The notes under the pieces are model-generated. The model searched no databases and was not told the DNA's origin. It worked only from the letters and a program-made list of their open reading frames with translations. From Streptomyces sp. NRRL B-24484 (GTDB taxonomy: Bacteria > Actinomycetota > Actinomycetes > Streptomycetales > Streptomycetaceae), in NCBI RefSeq assembly GCF_000717715.1, contig NZ_JOAI01000029.1:38380-102379 (forward strand): a stretch of DNA of 64,000 bases, in the 5' to 3' direction. This document shows, one piece after another, positions 1-7,910 of this stretch. Each line of letters starts with the position of its first letter. Positions within the stretch are counted from its first letter, which is position 1. A program made the translations under genes and the position numbers.

Positions 1-197
1 CCGAAGGCCCAGGACAGCTTCGCCGGGTCGCCGAGGTCGCCGACCAGGGTGGCGGCGCCGTCGAAGCGCTCGCGCAGTTCGGCGGCGCGCCGGGCGTCCC
101 GGGCCAGCAGCAGGACGTCCTCGCCGCGGGCGAGCAGTCTCTCGGCGACGACCGCGCCGATGCCGGAGCCGGCGCCGGTGATCAGGTGGGTTCCCAT
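1..197 (-). CDS. SDR / NAD(P)-binding epimerase-like protein (3' end outside window)
   Basis: Only the first 65 codons are inside the window. The N-terminus reads MGTHLITGAGSGIGAVVAER, which carries the GxGxxG-like glycine-rich nucleotide-binding turn (TGAGSGIG) of short-chain dehydrogenases, followed by a predicted first helix and a second strand (DVLLLARD) and by VGDLGDP, the usual region after the adenine-binding acidic residue. The ATG lies 15 bp from the stop of the downstream-numbered LOG gene on the same strand, so the two are probably co-transcribed. Substrate cannot be inferred because the catalytic YxxxK part is missing. Confidence 0.75.
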   Translation of the reverse strand, partial: MGTHLITGAGSGIGAVVAERLLARGEDVLLLARDARRAAELRERFDGAATLVGDLGDPAKLSWAF

Positions 198-212
198 GGG
201 GTGGTCCTGTCG

Positions 213-740
213 TCAGAGGCGGTCGAGGGCCGCGAAGGCCTCGGCCGGGGTGGTGGCGAACACGACGAGCTCGGCCAGCGGACGCGGCAGGAAGCCCTCG
301 GTGTCCATCCGCTCCAGCTGGGTGCGCAGGCCCGCGTAGAAGCCCTCGGTGTCCAGGAACACCACCGGCTTGTCGTGCAGGGCGTGCTTCTTGAGCTCCA
401 GCACCTCGGTGACCTCGTCCAGGGTGCCGAGCCCGCCGACCAGCACGACCACGGCGTCGGCGCGCTCCAGCAGCCGGGCCTTGCGGGCGGCCAGGTCGGC
501 CGTGGTGACGAGCTCGTCGGCGCCCTCGTAGGCCTTGTGCGCGAGCAGCTCGACGGAGATGCCGACGAGCCGGCCGCCGGCCTCCTTCACGCCGTCGGCG
601 AGCAGGCCCATCAGGCCGGCGTGCGACCCGCCCCAGACCAGCGTGTGGCCGCGCTCGCCGAGCAGCCGGGCGAACTCGGCGGCGGGTGCGGTGTACCGCT
701 CGTCGAGCGAGTACGCGGAGCAGAAGACGGTGATGTTCAC
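213..740 (-). CDS. LOG family protein (TIGR00730-type nucleoside 5'-monophosphate phosphoribohydrolase)
   Basis: This 175-residue protein has the Rossmann-like LOG fold. Visible marks are the N-terminal strand ITVFCSA, WGGSHAGLMG at about 37-46, an ARK element at 85-87 that matches the family's xRK motif, and VGGLGTLDEV at 101-110 containing the catalytic glutamate (E109). LOG enzymes split the N-glycosidic bond of cytokinin riboside monophosphates or AMP to release base and ribose 5-phosphate, and act in the cytosol. The family motif is PGGxGTxxE; here the proline is valine. The start is a GTG with GGAGG about 13 bases upstream. It sits between an SDR gene and mnmA, all on the minus strand. 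Whether it makes cytokinins or works in nucleotide salvage cannot be told. Confidence 0.85.
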   Translation of the reverse strand: MNITVFCSAYSLDERYTAPAAEFARLLGERGHTLVWGGSHAGLMGLLADGVKEAGGRLVGISVELLAHKAYEGADELVTTADLAARKARLLERADAVVVLVGGLGTLDEVTEVLELKKHALHDKPVVFLDTEGFYAGLRTQLERMDTEGFLPRPLAELVVFATTPAEAFAALDRL

Positions 741-836
741 GGGACCCCAGATCCTCCACGGGCGGCATCCCGCCCGGCGGGCAATGTCGGTGTGCGGTCG
801 CGCAGCGCTCGGTCCGTGCCCGGGCTGCGGCGGTGC

Positions 837-1964
837 TCAGACGGCGACGGTGCGGCGTTCGGTGGTCGCGATGGTCGCCGAGCCCACCACGCGGGTGCCG
901 TCGTACAGCACCACGGCCTGGCCGGGGGCGATGCCGCGGGCCGCGGTGTCCAACCGGACGCGCAGCACCTCGCCGTCCAGCTCGGCGGTGACGGGCACCT
1001 CCTCGCCGTGGGCCCGCAGCTGCGCGGTGTACCGGCCCTCCCCCGCGGCGGGCTCGCCGCACCAGCGCGGCTTGACCGCGGTCAGCCCCAGCACGTCCAG
1101 CCCCTCGGCCGGGCCGACCGTGACGGTGTTGGTCACCGGCGAGATGTCCAGGACGTAGCGGGGCTTGCCGTCCGCGGCCGGGCGGCCGATCCGCAGACCC
1201 TTGCGCTGGCCGATGGTGAAGCCGTACGCGCCCTCGTGCTCGCCCAGCTTGGTGCCGTCGGCGTCCACGATGTCGCCGGTGGCGGTGCCGAGGTGCTTGG
1301 CCAGGAAGCCCTGGGTGTCGCCGTCGGCGATGAAGCAGATGTCGTGGCTGTCGGGCTTCTTCGCCACGGCCAGGCCGCGGCGCTCGGCCTCCAGCCGGAT
1401 CTCGTCCTTGGTGGTGTCGCCGAGCGGGAACAGCGAGTGCGCCAGCTGGTCGGCGTCCAGCACACCGAGGACGTACGACTGGTCCTTGGCGCCGTCCACC
1501 GCGCGGTGCAGCTCGCGGCCGCCGCCGGGGCGGTCGACGATCCGGGCGTAGTGGCCGGTGCACACCGCGTCGAAGCCGAGGGCGATCGCCTTGTCGAGCA
1601 GCGCCGCGAACTTGATCTTCTCGTTGCAGCGCAGGCAGGGGTTGGGGGTGCGGCCCGCGGCGTACTCGGCGACGAAGTCGTCGATGACGTCCTCGCGGAA
1701 GCGCTCGGCGAGGTCCCAGACGTAGAACGGGATGCCGATCACGTCGGCGGCGCGGCGGGCGTCGCGGGAGTCCTCGATGGTGCAGCAGCCGCGGGCACCC
1801 GTCCGGAACGACTGCGGGTTCGACGACAGCGCCAGGTGCACGCCCGTCACGTCGTGGCCGGCCTCGGCCGCACGGGCCGCGGCGACGGCGGAGTCCACAC
1901 CGCCGGACATCGCGGCGAGCACACGGAGGCGGGGAGCGGTCGGGGCACCGGCGAAGTCACTCAT
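837..1964 (-). CDS. mnmA: tRNA-specific 2-thiouridylase MnmA
   Basis: MnmA thiolates U34 of tRNA Lys, Glu and Gln wobble positions in the cytosol, using ATP and a persulfide sulfur. The 375-residue product has the PP-loop SGGVDS at about 20-25, the first catalytic cysteine in [12 protein letters not shown] (C110), TGHYAR, and the second cysteine in HDICFI (C210), so the Cys pair is intact. The C-terminal beta-barrel region ends in the family's SATI-type strand. The ATG at 1964 was chosen because the protein aligns from there; a long upstream extension in the same frame is a shadow of the cysteine desulfurase gene. That desulfurase lies 130 bp upstream on the same strand and is the obvious sulfur donor. 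Confidence 0.95.
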   Translation of the reverse strand: MSDFAGAPTAPRLRVLAAMSGGVDSAVAAARAAEAGHDVTGVHLALSSNPQSFRTGARGCCTIEDSRDARRAADVIGIPFYVWDLAERFREDVIDDFVAEYAAGRTPNPCLRCNEKIKFAALLDKAIALGFDAVCTGHYARIVDRPGGGRELHRAVDGAKDQSYVLGVLDADQLAHSLFPLGDTTKDEIRLEAERRGLAVAKKPDSHDICFIADGDTQGFLAKHLGTATGDIVDADGTKLGEHEGAYGFTIGQRKGLRIGRPAADGKPRYVLDISPVTNTVTVGPAEGLDVLGLTAVKPRWCGEPAAGEGRYTAQLRAHGEEVPVTAELDGEVLRVRLDTAARGIAPGQAVVLYDGTRVVGSATIATTERRTVAV

Positions 1965-2094
1965 GATGCCCCCAAGCCTACGTGCTCGGGCCGACCGGAT
2001 TCCGATGGAGCACGTAGGCGGCGCGTGGGGGCACCTGATTTCGCCTTGCCCGCGCCTGCACAGGTCCCCGCCCCCCCGGCGCGGCCTGTTCCTC

Positions 2095-3276
2095 CTACCG
2101 GCGGGCGGTGGCGAGGCCTGCGTTGCGGGCGCGTTCGACGGCCGGGGTGATGGCGGCGGTGAGGGCGTCGACGTCCCTGCGGGTGGAGGTGTGGCCGAGG
2201 GAGAAGCGGAGACTGGCGCGGGCGAGCAGCGGGTCCGCCCCCATGGCGAGCAGCACGTGGCTGGGCTGCGGCACGCCGGCCGAGCAGGCGGAGCCGGTCG
2301 AGCACTCGACGCCCTGGGCGTCGAGCAGCATGAGCAGGGCGTCGCCCTCGCAGCCGGGGAAGGAGAAGTGGGCGTTGGCGGGGAGCCGTCCGGCCGGGTC
2401 GGGGTCGCCGTTGAGGAGGGCGTCCGGGACGGCGGCGGTGACGGCGGCGACCAGTCCGTCGCGGAGTGCGCCGACCGTGGTCGCGAAGTCGCTGCGCCGT
2501 TCGACGGCGAGCGCGGCGGCGGCGGCGAATCCGGCCGCGGCGGGCACGTCGAGGGTGCCCGAGCGGACGTCGCGCTCCTGGCCGCCGCCGTGCAGCAGCG
2601 GGACGGGGGCGGCGTTGCGGGCGAGCAGCAGGGCGCCGATGCCGTACGGGCCGCCGATCTTGTGGCCGGTGACGGTGAGCGCGGTGAGTCCGGAGTCGGC
2701 GAAGGAGACCGGGACCTGGCCCAGCGCCTGGACCGCGTCCGCATGCATCGGGATGTCGAACTCACGGGCGACGGCGGCGAGTTCGACGACGGGCTGGAGG
2801 GTGCCGACCTCGTTGTTGGCCCACATGACGGTGATCAGGGCGACGTCGGCCGGGTTGCGGAGGACGGCCTCGCGCAGGGCGTCGGGGTGGACCCGCCCGT
2901 AGGCGTCGACCGGCAGGTAGTCGACCTGGGCGCCCTCGTGCTCGGAGAGCCAGTGGACGGCGTCGAGGACGGCGTGGTGCTCGACGGGGCTGCACAGGAT
3001 GCGGCGGCGGGCCGGGTCGGCGTCGCGGCGGGCCCAGTAGAGGCCCTTGACGGCGAGATTGTCCGACTCGGTGCCGCCGGCGGTGAGGACGATCTCGCTG
3101 GGGCGGGCGCCGAGCGACTCGGCGAGCGACTCCCGGGACTCCTCGACCACCCGGCGGGCGCGGCGTCCGGCCGCGTGCAGCGAGGAGGCGTTGCCGACGA
3201 CGCCGAGGTGGGCGGTCATGGCGGCGACCGCCTCGGGCAGCATCGGTGTGGTGGCCGCGTGGTCGAGGTATGGCAT
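2095..3276 (-). CDS. Cysteine desulfurase (NifS/IscS-like, PLP-dependent)
   Basis: This class V aminotransferase-fold enzyme removes sulfur from L-cysteine to give alanine and an enzyme persulfide. The start [11 protein letters not shown] is typical of the family. GTESDNLA and VEHHAVL (PLP-stacking His101), [19 protein letters not shown] (K206, Schiff-base lysine) and [11 protein letters not shown] (C331, persulfide cysteine) are all present. An in-frame upstream start at 3303 exists, but GGGAG stands 6-7 bases before the ATG at 3276, which I prefer. The gene is followed on the same strand by mnmA, so its likely role is sulfur supply for tRNA thiolation. It lacks the long disordered N-terminal region of encapsulin-targeted desulfurases. 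Confidence 0.93.
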   Translation of the reverse strand: MPYLDHAATTPMLPEAVAAMTAHLGVVGNASSLHAAGRRARRVVEESRESLAESLGARPSEIVLTAGGTESDNLAVKGLYWARRDADPARRRILCSPVEHHAVLDAVHWLSEHEGAQVDYLPVDAYGRVHPDALREAVLRNPADVALITVMWANNEVGTLQPVVELAAVAREFDIPMHADAVQALGQVPVSFADSGLTALTVTGHKIGGPYGIGALLLARNAAPVPLLHGGGQERDVRSGTLDVPAAAGFAAAAALAVERRSDFATTVGALRDGLVAAVTAAVPDALLNGDPDPAGRLPANAHFSFPGCEGDALLMLLDAQGVECSTGSACSAGVPQPSHVLLAMGADPLLARASLRFSLGHTSTRRDVDALTAAITPAVERARNAGLATARR

Positions 3277-3347
3277 GGCGGCTCCCAGTGTAGGGGCCGT
3301 CACCGGGTGCGCCGGGCGGGAGGTACGCCGGGGTCACGATTTGGCCA

Positions 3348-3362
3348 TTGCAGCCTGTGCAA
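3348..3362. promoter_or_regulatory. Inverted repeat in the desulfurase/IclR divergent promoter
   Basis: TTGCA and TGCAA arms flank a 5-bp spacer (TTGCAGCCTGTGCAA) 49 bp upstream of the IclR start and between two divergent genes. The position suits an autoregulatory IclR operator, but arms are short and the assignment is inference. Confidence 0.35.
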
Positions 3363-3410
3363 CGCGCCGTTAGCCTCCTGCCTCACTGCCGTGCGTTGAG
3401 GGGTGGACGG

Positions 3411-4241
3411 ATGTCGCAGACGGTGGACCGGGCGCTGACGATCCTCGCCTCGCTCGGTGAGGGTCCCGCCTCGCTGGAGCAGGCGGCCGCCCGGATCGGT
3501 GTGCACAAGTCGACGGCGCTGCGGCTGCTGCGCACCCTGCAGGAGCACGGCTTCGTGCACCGCCAGCCGGACCACCGCTACCGCCTGGGCGGGCGGCTGT
3601 TCGGGCTGGCGCAGCAGGCGCTGGAGTGCATCGACATCCGGCAGGTCGCCGCGCCGTACCTGGCCTCGCTGTGCGAGCGGTACGGGCACACGGTGCAGCT
3701 GGCGGTGCTGGAGGACGGCGCGGTGCTGTACCTGGACCGGGTCGAGGGCCGGTACCCGGCGGAGCCGAGCGGTGCCCCGGAGGCGGCCGGCCGGATCGGC
3801 ACCCGTGTCCCGGCGGCGGCGAGCGCGGCCGGCAAGGTGCTGCTCGCCGATCTGCCGGAGGAGCAGCTGACGGCCCTTCTGGACGGTCTGGACGACGGGC
3901 CCCGGAAGGCCGGGCGCCCGGCCGACGGACTGCGGGCCGACGGGCTGCGGGCGGAGCTGGCGGCGGTGCGCCGGCAGGGCTGGGCGGCGGGCCAGGGCGG
4001 CTACCGGGACTCGGTGGACTGCCTGGCGGCGCCGATCGTGGGCGCCGAGGGCCGGTCGATCGCGGTGTGCACCATCTCGGCGCCGGCCCGCCTCGCGCCG
4101 GACGCGGAACTGAGCCGGCTGCTGCCGGAGCTGCTCTGCACGGTGGAGGCGATCTCCCTGGCGTACGGCGGCTCGCCTACTCCTCGCTGGTGCGAGAATC
4201 GTTGCGGTGCCAAGCACGTGGTGCGCGCCAGCCGTACCTGA
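3411..4241 (+). CDS. IclR family transcriptional regulator
   Basis: The 276-residue protein begins MSQTVDRALTILASLGEG, the usual opening of IclR proteins. It has a winged helix-turn-helix (ASLEQAAARIGVHKSTALRLL) at about 22-42 and the C-terminal effector domain with PYLASLCERYG, YLDRVEG, the RIGTRVPAAASAAGKVLLA signature and a DSVDCLAAPIVG segment. Effectors of the family are usually small organic acids, not predictable here. The ATG at 3411 follows a GAGGGGTGG purine stretch; longer in-frame starts begin upstream of it without a ribosome site. It is divergent from the cysteine desulfurase. Its last 65 bp overlap the convergent TRIC-type gene, so the C-terminal tail (after about residue 255) is coded on both strands. 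Confidence 0.9.
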   Translation: MSQTVDRALTILASLGEGPASLEQAAARIGVHKSTALRLLRTLQEHGFVHRQPDHRYRLGGRLFGLAQQALECIDIRQVAAPYLASLCERYGHTVQLAVLEDGAVLYLDRVEGRYPAEPSGAPEAAGRIGTRVPAAASAAGKVLLADLPEEQLTALLDGLDDGPRKAGRPADGLRADGLRAELAAVRRQGWAAGQGGYRDSVDCLAAPIVGAEGRSIAVCTISAPARLAPDAELSRLLPELLCTVEAISLAYGGSPTPRWCENRCGAKHVVRASRT

Positions 4242-4836
4242 GGGCGAGCATCCGGATGGCGAAGGCACTGAGCGCGGCCGCACCGGCGTTCAGCGGGGTG
4301 AGCCGGTTGCCGGCGATGAGCGCCGCGACGACGGTGGAGCCGACCAGGGCGGGCACGGCGTAGATCTCGCGGTCCCAGCGCAGCAGGGCGGGCGGTTCGA
4401 GGGCGAGCAGGTCGCGGACGACGCCGCCGCCGGCCGCGGTGAGCATGCCCAGGGCGACGGACGGGACGAAGCCGAGGCCGTAGTCGTGGGCCTTGATGGT
4501 GCCGGCGACGCAGAACAGGCCGAGGCCGGCGGCGTCCAGGGTCTGCACGGCGGTGTTGATCCGTTCGACCTGCGGGTGCAGGAAGAAGACCACGAGCCCG
4601 GCGGCGAGCGGGGTGGAGAAGTAGCCGAGGTTGCTGAAGGCCGCCACCGGCGTGGCCCCGATGACCAGGTCGCGCATGACGCCCCCGCCGAGGGCGGTCG
4701 CCTCGGCGAGGACGCAGATGCCGAAGATGTCCATGTTCTTGCGGACGGCCAGCAGGCCGCCGGACAGGGCGAAGACGAAGATGCCGACCAGGTCCAGGGC
4801 CTGCTGCAGCCCCGGGGAGAAGATTTGCGAGCTCAC
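4177..4836 (-). CDS. TRIC cation channel family protein (UPF0126/YicG-like)
   Basis: This is a 219-residue integral membrane protein with about seven hydrophobic segments arranged as two similar three-helix halves. Each half carries the family's glycine-rich kink and basic residue: GGGVMRD at about 50-56 and GGGVVRD at 136-142. Prokaryotic TRIC proteins form trimeric K+-permeable channels. The GTG start at 4836 has GGGAGGATGGGGCG just upstream; the longer in-frame extension is low-complexity. Divergent from the FHA gene at 4968 and overlapping the convergent IclR gene by 65 bp at its 3' end. Confidence 0.88.
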   Translation of the reverse strand: MSSQIFSPGLQQALDLVGIFVFALSGGLLAVRKNMDIFGICVLAEATALGGGVMRDLVIGATPVAAFSNLGYFSTPLAAGLVVFFLHPQVERINTAVQTLDAAGLGLFCVAGTIKAHDYGLGFVPSVALGMLTAAGGGVVRDLLALEPPALLRWDREIYAVPALVGSTVVAALIAGNRLTPLNAGAAALSAFAIRMLALRYGWRAPRAWHRNDSRTSEE

Positions 4837-4967
4837 CGCCCCATCCTCCCCGGTCGGATTGTCCGATCTTGCACCACCCGGCCGCGGGGTACGCCCGGTC
4901 GGGGGATCGCGGCGGGCGGCACCGGTCCGGCAGACTCCGCTGCAGGGCCGAAGGACGGGGGGCACGG

Positions 4968-5393
4968 GTGCCGTACGGCGCTGTCGAACGGTGCGACTGC
5001 GGCACCGCCCGGCCGGACGGCCGGCAGCTGGTCTGCCGCGGCTGCCTGACGCCGTACACGCTGCTGCGGCCGGGGCCGGTGCTGCGGCTGGTCTTCCCGA
5101 CCGGCGCGGTCGAGCTGGCCGCCGGCGAGCAGGCGGTGCTCGGACGGGACCCGGTGCAGTCGCCGTACGCGTACCTCTTCCGCGACCTCCTCACCGTGTC
5201 GGCCCGTCACCTCCGGGCCGGACTCGCACCCGGCGGCCCGGCCTGGGTGGAGGACCTGGGCTCCACCAACCGCACCACCCTGAACCGCCGTCGGCTCCCA
5301 CCCGGCGAGCGCCGCCCCCTCGCCGACGGCGACCGCCTCCGCCTCGCCCGCGACATCCCGGTCCGCGTCCACCTCACCCCGGGCGAGCCGTGA
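4968..5393 (+). CDS. Zinc-ribbon plus FHA domain protein
   Basis: A small cytosolic protein (141 residues) with an N-terminal CxC...CxxC zinc-binding knuckle (C9, C11, C23, C26) and a C-terminal forkhead-associated domain. The FHA signatures are LGRDP, the phosphothreonine-binding SARHLRA element and DLGSTNRTTLN. FHA domains bind phosphothreonine peptides, so it is a candidate reader of the nearby Ser/Thr kinase. The GTG at 4968 was chosen because GGGGGGCACGG precedes it and the cysteine knuckle starts within 10 residues; an earlier ATG at 4869 would add a low-complexity Arg/Gly stretch. It converges on the kinase gene, with only a terminator between. Confidence 0.82.
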   Translation: MPYGAVERCDCGTARPDGRQLVCRGCLTPYTLLRPGPVLRLVFPTGAVELAAGEQAVLGRDPVQSPYAYLFRDLLTVSARHLRAGLAPGGPAWVEDLGSTNRTTLNRRRLPPGERRPLADGDRLRLARDIPVRVHLTPGEP

Positions 5394-5438
5394 GGGGCGC
5401 GCAGTGCCCCCGCGCCCCTGCAGTGCCCCCGCGCCCCT
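5393..5438. terminator. Terminator with tandemly duplicated 19-bp unit
   Basis: AGGGGCGCG (5393-5401) pairs with CGCGCCCCT (5411-5419) across a 9-nt loop, directly over the stop of the FHA gene. The unit GCAGTGCCCCCGCGCCCCT is then repeated exactly (5401-5419 and 5420-5438), giving a second copy of the 3' arm. It separates two convergent genes and could work in either direction. Confidence 0.65.
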
Positions 5439-5451
5439 GAGATCCCGCCGC

Positions 5452-6672
5452 TCAGTGCGGCGGCAGGCCGTGGACCGCTCGGGCGAGCGGGTGGTGGGCG
5501 GGGAGGGCTGCGGCGGTGTCGGTCTGCAGGACGGCCAGGCGGTGGGCCGCCTCCTCGCGGCGGCCGAGCACCCGCAGGGCCCGAACGGCGCCGAGCCGGG
5601 CGGCCAGTGCCGCGGCCGGCCCCTCCCGTCCGGTGCCGGCGAGCAGGTCGGCCAGCTCGGTGAAGCGGCGTTCGGCCGCGGCCGCGCGTCCGGCGGCCAG
5701 GTCCTGTTCGGCTGCCTCCAGCTGCTCCCACGCGTCCTCGGCCTCCCGTGCGGGAACGTCCGGGGGCGGCCCGGGACGCCCGCCGCCGGTCGGCACGTCC
5801 CGTTCGGCCTCGACCGCGAGCCGGGCCTCGGTGACGCCGATCCCGGTCGTCGCCCCGGTGCCCGCGGCGGCGGCCTGCCCGAGGGCGTCCCGGACGGCGC
5901 CCGCGGACGGCCGGTCGGCGGGCCGCGCGGCGAGCATCGCCAGGACGAGTGCGGCCGTTGCGGCGGGCGCCCGTGGCGGTTCGGGCCTCTCCCGGCGCAG
6001 CAGGTCGTCGGGCGGGTGGGGCGGCCGGCCGCAGAGCAGGGTGTAGAGGACGGCGCCGAAGGCCCAGACGTCGGCGGGGGTGTCGGCCTCCTCTCCGCGC
6101 AGCTGCTCCGGGGCCATGTAGAGCGGGGTGCCGATGCGGGTGCCGATCCGGGTGTAGCGGGTGAGTCCGGCGTCCGGTGCGGCGGCGACGCCGAAGTCGA
6201 GGATCCGGACGTCGCCGCGGGCGTCCAGCATGAGGTTGGACGGTTTGAGGTCGCGGTGCACCACGGGGGCGGGCCGGGTGTGGGCGTGGTCGAGGGCGTC
6301 GGCGATGCGGTGGCCGTGGTGCAGCACGTCGCGGGGGTCGAGCGGCCGGCCGCGTTCGGTGAGCAGGGTCTGCAGGTCGGGGCCGGGCAGGTACTCCAGG
6401 ACGATGAAGGCTGTGCCGCCGTGCGTGCCGCGGTCGAGCACGCCGACGATGCCGGGGTGGTGCAGCCGGGCGAGCAGGCGGGCCTCACGGTCGAAGCGCC
6501 CGCGGACGGCCTCGGGGCCCTCGCCGCCGTCGGCGCGCGGGGAGGGTGTCTTGACCGCGACCTCGCGCCCGAGTTCGTGGTCCCAGCCGCGGAAGACGGT
6601 GCCGTGGCCGCCGCGCCCGAGTTCGCGGAGCAGTCGGTAGCGGCCGGCCAGGACGTCCCCGGGGCGGATCAC
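5452..6672 (-). CDS. Soluble Hanks-type Ser/Thr protein kinase with TPR-like tail
   Basis: The 406-residue product has a complete kinase domain: glycine loop LGRGGHGTVF (19-28), VAVK lysine K41, helix-C glutamate E63, HRDLKPSN with D141, DFG with D159, and GTPLYMAPEQ. The activation loop contains a direct 4-residue repeat, TRIGTRIG at about 174-181, giving two possible phospho-threonines. After about residue 280 there is no membrane segment or PASTA domain; instead an Ala/Glu/Leu-rich helical region (roughly 310-400) resembles TPR repeats, so the kinase should be cytosolic. The GTG start overlaps the stop of the upstream NYN-FHA gene by 4 bp, so the two are translationally coupled. FHA partners on both sides suggest a phosphothreonine signalling unit. 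Confidence 0.9.
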   Translation of the reverse strand: MIRPGDVLAGRYRLLRELGRGGHGTVFRGWDHELGREVAVKTPSPRADGGEGPEAVRGRFDREARLLARLHHPGIVGVLDRGTHGGTAFIVLEYLPGPDLQTLLTERGRPLDPRDVLHHGHRIADALDHAHTRPAPVVHRDLKPSNLMLDARGDVRILDFGVAAAPDAGLTRYTRIGTRIGTPLYMAPEQLRGEEADTPADVWAFGAVLYTLLCGRPPHPPDDLLRRERPEPPRAPAATAALVLAMLAARPADRPSAGAVRDALGQAAAAGTGATTGIGVTEARLAVEAERDVPTGGGRPGPPPDVPAREAEDAWEQLEAAEQDLAAGRAAAAERRFTELADLLAGTGREGPAAALAARLGAVRALRVLGRREEAAHRLAVLQTDTAAALPAHHPLARAVHGLPPH

Positions 6673-7856
6673 CGCCGTCTGCCGGGCCGTCGCGGCGGCG
6701 GCTGGATCCAGGTGGCGCGCAGGTCCTCGCCGTACGGGGCGGCCGGTCCCGACTCCTCGTCGAAGGCGAACTCCTTTGCGCTGAGCAGGAGTTCGACGGT
6801 GTCGTGGAGCAGGACGACGTCCCCGCGGGCGAGCGTCCTCGGTCGGCCGCGGCGCAGCTGCGTCTCCTCGCCGTCCCGGCGGCGGATCCGGGTGCCGTTG
6901 CTGCTGAGGTCCTCGACGGTGATCTGCGGTCCGGTCTGCCGGACGGCGACGTGCTCGCGGCTGATCCACTCCCGGGCGCCGCCGGTCAGCCAGGCGGCGA
7001 GCGGCAGGGCGGTCGCCGGTCGGGCCGTCGCCGGTCGAGCGGGGACGGGCTCGCGCGGTGCCCGGCCGACGGTGATCGGGCGGCCCTCGGAGACGACCCG
7101 TCGGCAGCGTTCGATGCCGTCGATCCGCACCTTGAGCTGGCTGCGGTGCGGCGCCTCCCCGAGGTCGGCGAGCGGGCGCTGGTGGGTGGGGCAGTGCGGG
7201 GTGCGGTGGCCCCGGCAGTCGGGCAGCGGTCCTGCGGCGGGGGCGGCGGGGCCGAAGGTGGGGCAGCCGGGGACCGGGCAGCGCCAGCGGCGCGAGAGCA
7301 GGTCCCGGCGGGGCCCGTCGCCGCGCCGGCGGTACAGGCCGGCGGCGAGCAGGGCGCTCTCCTCCTCCTTGCGGGAGATCACCCAGTCCGGGGGGATCTC
7401 CATCAGGCGGGGGACGACGGCGATGCCGGGCGGGGCGTCGATCGGGACGGGCTTCAGGAAGCGCCGCCGGCTGCCGGCGATCCACGGGTAGCGGCGGATG
7501 TACTCGTCGTACCGGTCGCTGCTGACGACGGGTCGGCGGGTGCGGTCGGCGAGGTCGAGCACCCGGTCGTCGGCGACGGGCAGTACCTCGATCAGGCCGC
7601 GGCGCTCCCAGTCGGCGAGGATCTGCCGTTCGGTGCGGGTGAGTTCGGGCAGGTCGAGCAGGGAGCGGTCGCAGACCGGGTAGACGTGCACGGCGGGGTC
7701 GCCGGTCCAGCGGACGAGGGCGGCCAGCAGCGCGGTGAAGCGGCCGAGGTCCGCCTCGCGGCCGCCGAGGAGTCCGGTCTCGCGGACGACGTTGGAGAGG
7801 TCGACGACCACGTCGGCGGCGAGCGCGTCGACGGCGAGGTGCGGCTCCGGCTGCAT
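6669..7856 (-). CDS. NYN/PIN (Regnase-like) ribonuclease domain - zinc cluster - FHA fusion
   Basis: The 395-residue protein has three parts. Residues 14-125 resemble the NYN/PIN nuclease fold of Zc3h12a-type RNases: VVVDLSN (D19, N22), VLPVADDRVLDLAD (D96/D97) and RRPVVSSDRYDEYI (D114) give the acidic active-site set. Residues 193-225 hold Cys/His pairs (C193, C198, C214, H217, C222, H225) fit for zinc. Residues 240-360 are an FHA domain with VGRAP, SREHVAV and DLSSNGT. No signal or membrane segment is seen. It overlaps the kinase gene by 4 bp and follows a ferritin-like gene by 54 bp. The inferred role is a phosphorylation-controlled RNA cleaving or binding protein; the nuclease assignment rests on motif recognition only. 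Confidence 0.72.
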   Translation of the reverse strand: MQPEPHLAVDALAADVVVDLSNVVRETGLLGGREADLGRFTALLAALVRWTGDPAVHVYPVCDRSLLDLPELTRTERQILADWERRGLIEVLPVADDRVLDLADRTRRPVVSSDRYDEYIRRYPWIAGSRRRFLKPVPIDAPPGIAVVPRLMEIPPDWVISRKEEESALLAAGLYRRRGDGPRRDLLSRRWRCPVPGCPTFGPAAPAAGPLPDCRGHRTPHCPTHQRPLADLGEAPHRSQLKVRIDGIERCRRVVSEGRPITVGRAPREPVPARPATARPATALPLAAWLTGGAREWISREHVAVRQTGPQITVEDLSSNGTRIRRRDGEETQLRRGRPRTLARGDVVLLHDTVELLLSAKEFAFDEESGPAAPYGEDLRATWIQPPPRRPGRRR

Positions 7857-7910
7857 GGCTCGGAACGTAGCACCCCGCCGTCCGGCGGTTCCGCCGTTCG
7901 CCCGATCGGG

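Noticed and set aside
2095..3276. Cysteine desulfurase as encapsulin cargo
   Set aside because: Family 2 encapsulin cargo desulfurases have a long disordered N-terminal targeting region and adjoin the shell gene. This one starts at the catalytic fold and is 29 kb from the shell gene; it pairs with mnmA instead.
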